The notes below the pieces were generated by a model. That model was not told the origin of the DNA. It saw only the letters and a list, made by a program, of their open reading frames with translations, and made no database searches. Both the position numbers and the translations under genes were made by a program. From RECM01 sp047921215 (GTDB lineage: Bacteria; Bacteroidota; Rhodothermia; Balneolales; Cyclonatronaceae), in the NCBI GenBank assembly GCA_047921215.1, contig JBLRWO010000023.1, positions 8,150 to 72,149 on the forward strand: 64,000 nt of DNA. The letters are read 5' to 3'. Below are positions 61,963 to 64,000 of this stretch, piece after piece (positions within the stretch are counted from its first letter, which is position 1; the number at the start of each line of letters is the position of its first letter).

Positions 61963-63678
61963 TTATTTCAACAGCGTAGACCTCATGGTCTGTGTAATAC
62001 CGGCAGCTTCAAGTCTTACAAGGTATATACCCGAACCAATACCCGAGGCATCCCATTGAACACGGTGCTCACCCGCCGGGAAAACACCGTTTTCAAGCTC
62101 CCTGATCAGGCGCCCCGCAATATCGTAGACGCTGAGCCGAACATGACCGCTCTCAGCCAGTTCAAAGGCTATCACGGTACCCGGGTTAAACGGATTGGGA
62201 TAGTTCTGACGCAGCAGAGCCCCCTGCGGTAAATGTACTTCCTCATCTATGGAAACGGCCAACGACGAATCTTCAATCTCTATGTAGCCGATAAGGTTGC
62301 GCCCCGTTTCAGATTCCCAGACATCTTCATTGGCCAACCGGATGGCATATTCGGGACGATCGGTAAGATTAATATCAGGCATGCTCAGATATACCTCATA
62401 GATTCCGTCTTCAAAAAGTGAAATGTCTACCGGGGTAACCACCTCGAACTCACCTTCCCAGGTGCGGACATCACCCGGAACCAGAAAAGACTGTTCCTCT
62501 TCAGTAATCAGGTTCCGGAAAATAAGCCTGGCTTCACGCATGAGGAAAGGTCTTGCATAGCCTGTGTTTTCCATGGCAAGCGTTACGTCAATATCTGCTC
62601 CGTTCTGTTCGAATGTGGCCGTTCTGAGTACAAACCGGTACCCCAGATAAAGCAGCATCACATCCAGGTGGCCTGAGTCAATCCAGCCGTTGAGCACAGA
62701 GCTGTGATAATCCCGGTTGATGATCGACCAGTTCGTCAAATCCATTTCCATAACGGAATTGTCTCCGTCGGTTCGGGGTGCATTCAGTCCGTTCGTTTCA
62801 CCCGACATGGGAAGGTATTGTGTTTCGTTGCTCAGGAACTCATAATCGGGGGTACCAACCGGATTACCGAACTGGCCGGTATTTCTGTACGTACCCATAT
62901 CACCCCATACGTTCAGGAAAGCATCGTTGTAAAAACCGATCCTTGCCTGAGGGGAATCGCCATAGGCGGTTTCGGCGGTAAGGGGGGTAGATCCGTACAT
63001 CGTGATTTTAGCCTGCGGGTAACGAACCTGCAAAGGGATTTCAACAGGAGTGGCAGCCAGCATGGCATCGACCACCTCTTTCCTGTTCAGCCATTGAGTA
63101 GGAATGATGCTGCCGTGAGAGCCAAACTCAGTAGAGTTTGTGTAGTACCATTCGCCCCATGTGCCGATAAAACCGGCCTGGTGGGCAACAATCACATCCT
63201 TGTTGTGCTCGAGTACGGGTGCAAGCTGTTCAATATGTTGAAGTATCAGGGCTTTTACCGGTTGCTGTGGATCGGTTGACTGCCTGTTGGTGTAGGAAAA
63301 ACGAACCAGCACTTTAAGGCCCGCATTCCGGATCCGGTCAAAATCGATCTGGATATTGTTCAGATACGTTTCCGATATTTCGGTTTCCATAAAATTGCCA
63401 AGCAGAAAATACCGGTAGATTACAGTCACCTTTTCCGGCCCGGTTCTCCAGCCACTTATGGTATTTTCACTGATGCTGGAATAGTTAGTCGCGGTGTAAT
63501 ATGTACTGTTGGTGATGGAGTATTTCTGCAGGCCGCGTTCGGGATTTGCAATGATCTCGTCCGATTCGGTGTAGGTAAATACGGTCTGAGCCTGAATACC
63601 TGCCTCATTCAAAACAGGCAATGCCAGAGATCCAAAAAGCAGTACAAAAAGAATTTTTCGGGATAAAGAAAGGTTCAT
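61963..63678 (-). CDS. Secreted DUF4874/DUF4832 protein with T9SS-type sorting domain
   Basis: The ATG at 63678 (MNLSLSRKILF) begins a clear signal peptide; a longer reading to 63741 runs across an inverted repeat. The N-terminal half (NPERGLQKYSITN near 45, ITVLVRFSYTN-like segment near 125) is DUF4874, the second half DUF4832 (TPLTAETAYGDSPQARIGFY, RIGFYNDAFL), a beta-barrel/jelly-roll pair common in Bacteroidota-like secreted glycoside hydrolase contexts. It ends in a Por sorting domain (RQNYPNPFNPGTVI, VYDIAGRLI, GSGIYLVRL). Probable surface or released protein; the enzymatic activity is unclear. Confidence 0.85.
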   Translation of the reverse strand: MNLSLSRKILFVLLFGSLALPVLNEAGIQAQTVFTYTESDEIIANPERGLQKYSITNSTYYTATNYSSISENTISGWRTGPEKVTVIYRYFLLGNFMETEISETYLNNIQIDFDRIRNAGLKVLVRFSYTNRQSTDPQQPVKALILQHIEQLAPVLEHNKDVIVAHQAGFIGTWGEWYYTNSTEFGSHGSIIPTQWLNRKEVVDAMLAATPVEIPLQVRYPQAKITMYGSTPLTAETAYGDSPQARIGFYNDAFLNVWGDMGTYRNTGQFGNPVGTPDYEFLSNETQYLPMSGETNGLNAPRTDGDNSVMEMDLTNWSIINRDYHSSVLNGWIDSGHLDVMLLYLGYRFVLRTATFEQNGADIDVTLAMENTGYARPFLMREARLIFRNLITEEEQSFLVPGDVRTWEGEFEVVTPVDISLFEDGIYEVYLSMPDINLTDRPEYAIRLANEDVWESETGRNLIGYIEIEDSSLAVSIDEEVHLPQGALLRQNYPNPFNPGTVIAFELAESGHVRLSVYDIAGRLIRELENGVFPAGEHRVQWDASGIGSGIYLVRLEAAGITQTMRSTLLK

Positions 63679-63708
63679 GAGTCTACATTTAGGAGTTAAA
63701 GCTGCTTT

Positions 63709-63738
63709 TTCTGTGGTTTTCCATAGAAAACCACAGAA
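63709..63738. repeat. Perfect 13-bp inverted repeat with 4-base loop
   Basis: ttctgtggttttc and gaaaaccacagaa flank cata. It lies 31 bases upstream of the ATG of the DUF4832 gene, in its probable mRNA leader. There is no T-run on either side's 3' end, so it is not a normal terminator; it could be a leader hairpin or an operator. Confidence 0.85.
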
Positions 63739-63924
63739 CATGAAGCAATATATAACTCTTTTGAAACTTTCATATAGTTTTGTTTGATTTCGTAATCTTA
63801 TTTTAACCTTTTAACATTCACTGCTGTTACGATTCACATACGCCATCATTTTGTAACTGTGTACCGCCTGGATCATATTTCGCGACTTTTGCCATACTCA
63901 ACCTCCGGTAGTCACTGCGTTACA

Positions 63925-64000
63925 ATCGAGTAGGAAGATAAAAGTATCCAGGGATACTTTTATCTGTCCTCTCACACCACCGTACGTACGGTTCCGTATA
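63925..64000 (-). mobile_element. 3' end of a group II intron (domain V part, domain VI)
   Basis: Read on the minus strand, the sequence ends with a bulged-A domain VI: GAGAGGA pairs with TCCT-A-CTC, leaving the A at 63931 seven bases from the end, and above it a perfect 14-bp stem (63936-63949 with 63952-63965). The final bases ...CTCGAT give an AY-type 3' end. Just inward, gtacgtacggtggtgtgag is the 3' half of a domain-V-like hairpin whose other half falls beyond the edge. The reverse transcriptase gene, if any, lies outside. Confidence 0.8.

Noticed and set aside
1..64000. CRISPR array, prophage or restriction-modification island.
   Set aside because: No evenly spaced repeats, no phage structural genes and no restriction or methylase genes were seen.

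Overview
The window reads as a chromosomal segment of a halophilic or haloalkaliphilic member of the Balneolaeota/Rhodothermaeota branch, near Balneolaceae. This placement is an inference. It rests on secreted proteins ending in a type IX-secretion-like C-terminal domain (11759-13921, 61963-63678), an rpsF-rpsR-rplI operon without ssb, an exbB-small membrane protein-exbD-exbD operon, a CrtY-type lycopene cyclase, a sucrose-phosphate synthase and acidic protein tails. No 16S gene is present to confirm it. There is no prophage, CRISPR array, defence island or obvious biosynthetic cluster.

Layout. 0.3-9 kb: RluA-type pseudouridine synthase, a DsbD plus thioredoxin-lipoprotein redox pair, a DUF481-like outer membrane protein, a TPR protein, an anti-sigma-like membrane protein, lycopene cyclase and a saccharopine-dehydrogenase-like reductase. 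9-15.7 kb: secreted YdjC/ChbG-like deacetylase, DUF697-like membrane protein, large secreted laminin-B-like/PKD protein, head-GIN lipoprotein and PIG-L deacetylase. 15.8-20.7 kb: glycosyltransferase, a coupled small-membrane-protein/HTTM pair, SDR and MFS transporter. 20.7-30.1 kb (minus strand): ftsH, thiL, the ExbB/ExbD operon and a 1169-residue surface protein. 30.2-38.7 kb (minus strand): rpsF-rpsR-rplI, then a partial complex I cluster nuoJKLM-phhB-nuoN and uppP. 38.8-49.5 kb: moxR, a small basic protein, nadA, cmk-rpsA, rpsT-gpmI and clpC. 49.6-58 kb: a propeller protein, a GT2 glycosyltransferase, six tRNA genes (Pro, Arg, Cys, Glu, His, Glu), two tandem amidohydrolases and a bifunctional-looking sucrose-phosphate synthase/phosphatase. 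58-64 kb: a peptidase-propeller-barrel protein, a small outer-membrane barrel and a DUF4874/DUF4832 secreted protein. The 3' end of a group II intron is cut by the right edge.

How the genes work together. Much of the window is envelope biology: disulfide reduction (DsbD), energised outer-membrane work (ExbB/ExbD), barrels, secreted adhesin-like proteins, glycosyltransferases and undecaprenyl phosphate recycling (UppP). The rest is core metabolism and translation (complex I arm, NAD and thiamine cofactors, glycolysis, ribosomal proteins, CMP kinase, proteases). Sucrose synthesis by the SPS-SPP fusion would supply a compatible solute. The least ordinary items are the intron end, the pterin dehydratase inside the nuo operon, the amidohydrolase that has lost its HxH motif, the HTTM pair, and several strong inverted repeats. 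I did not find a clearly new multi-gene system.
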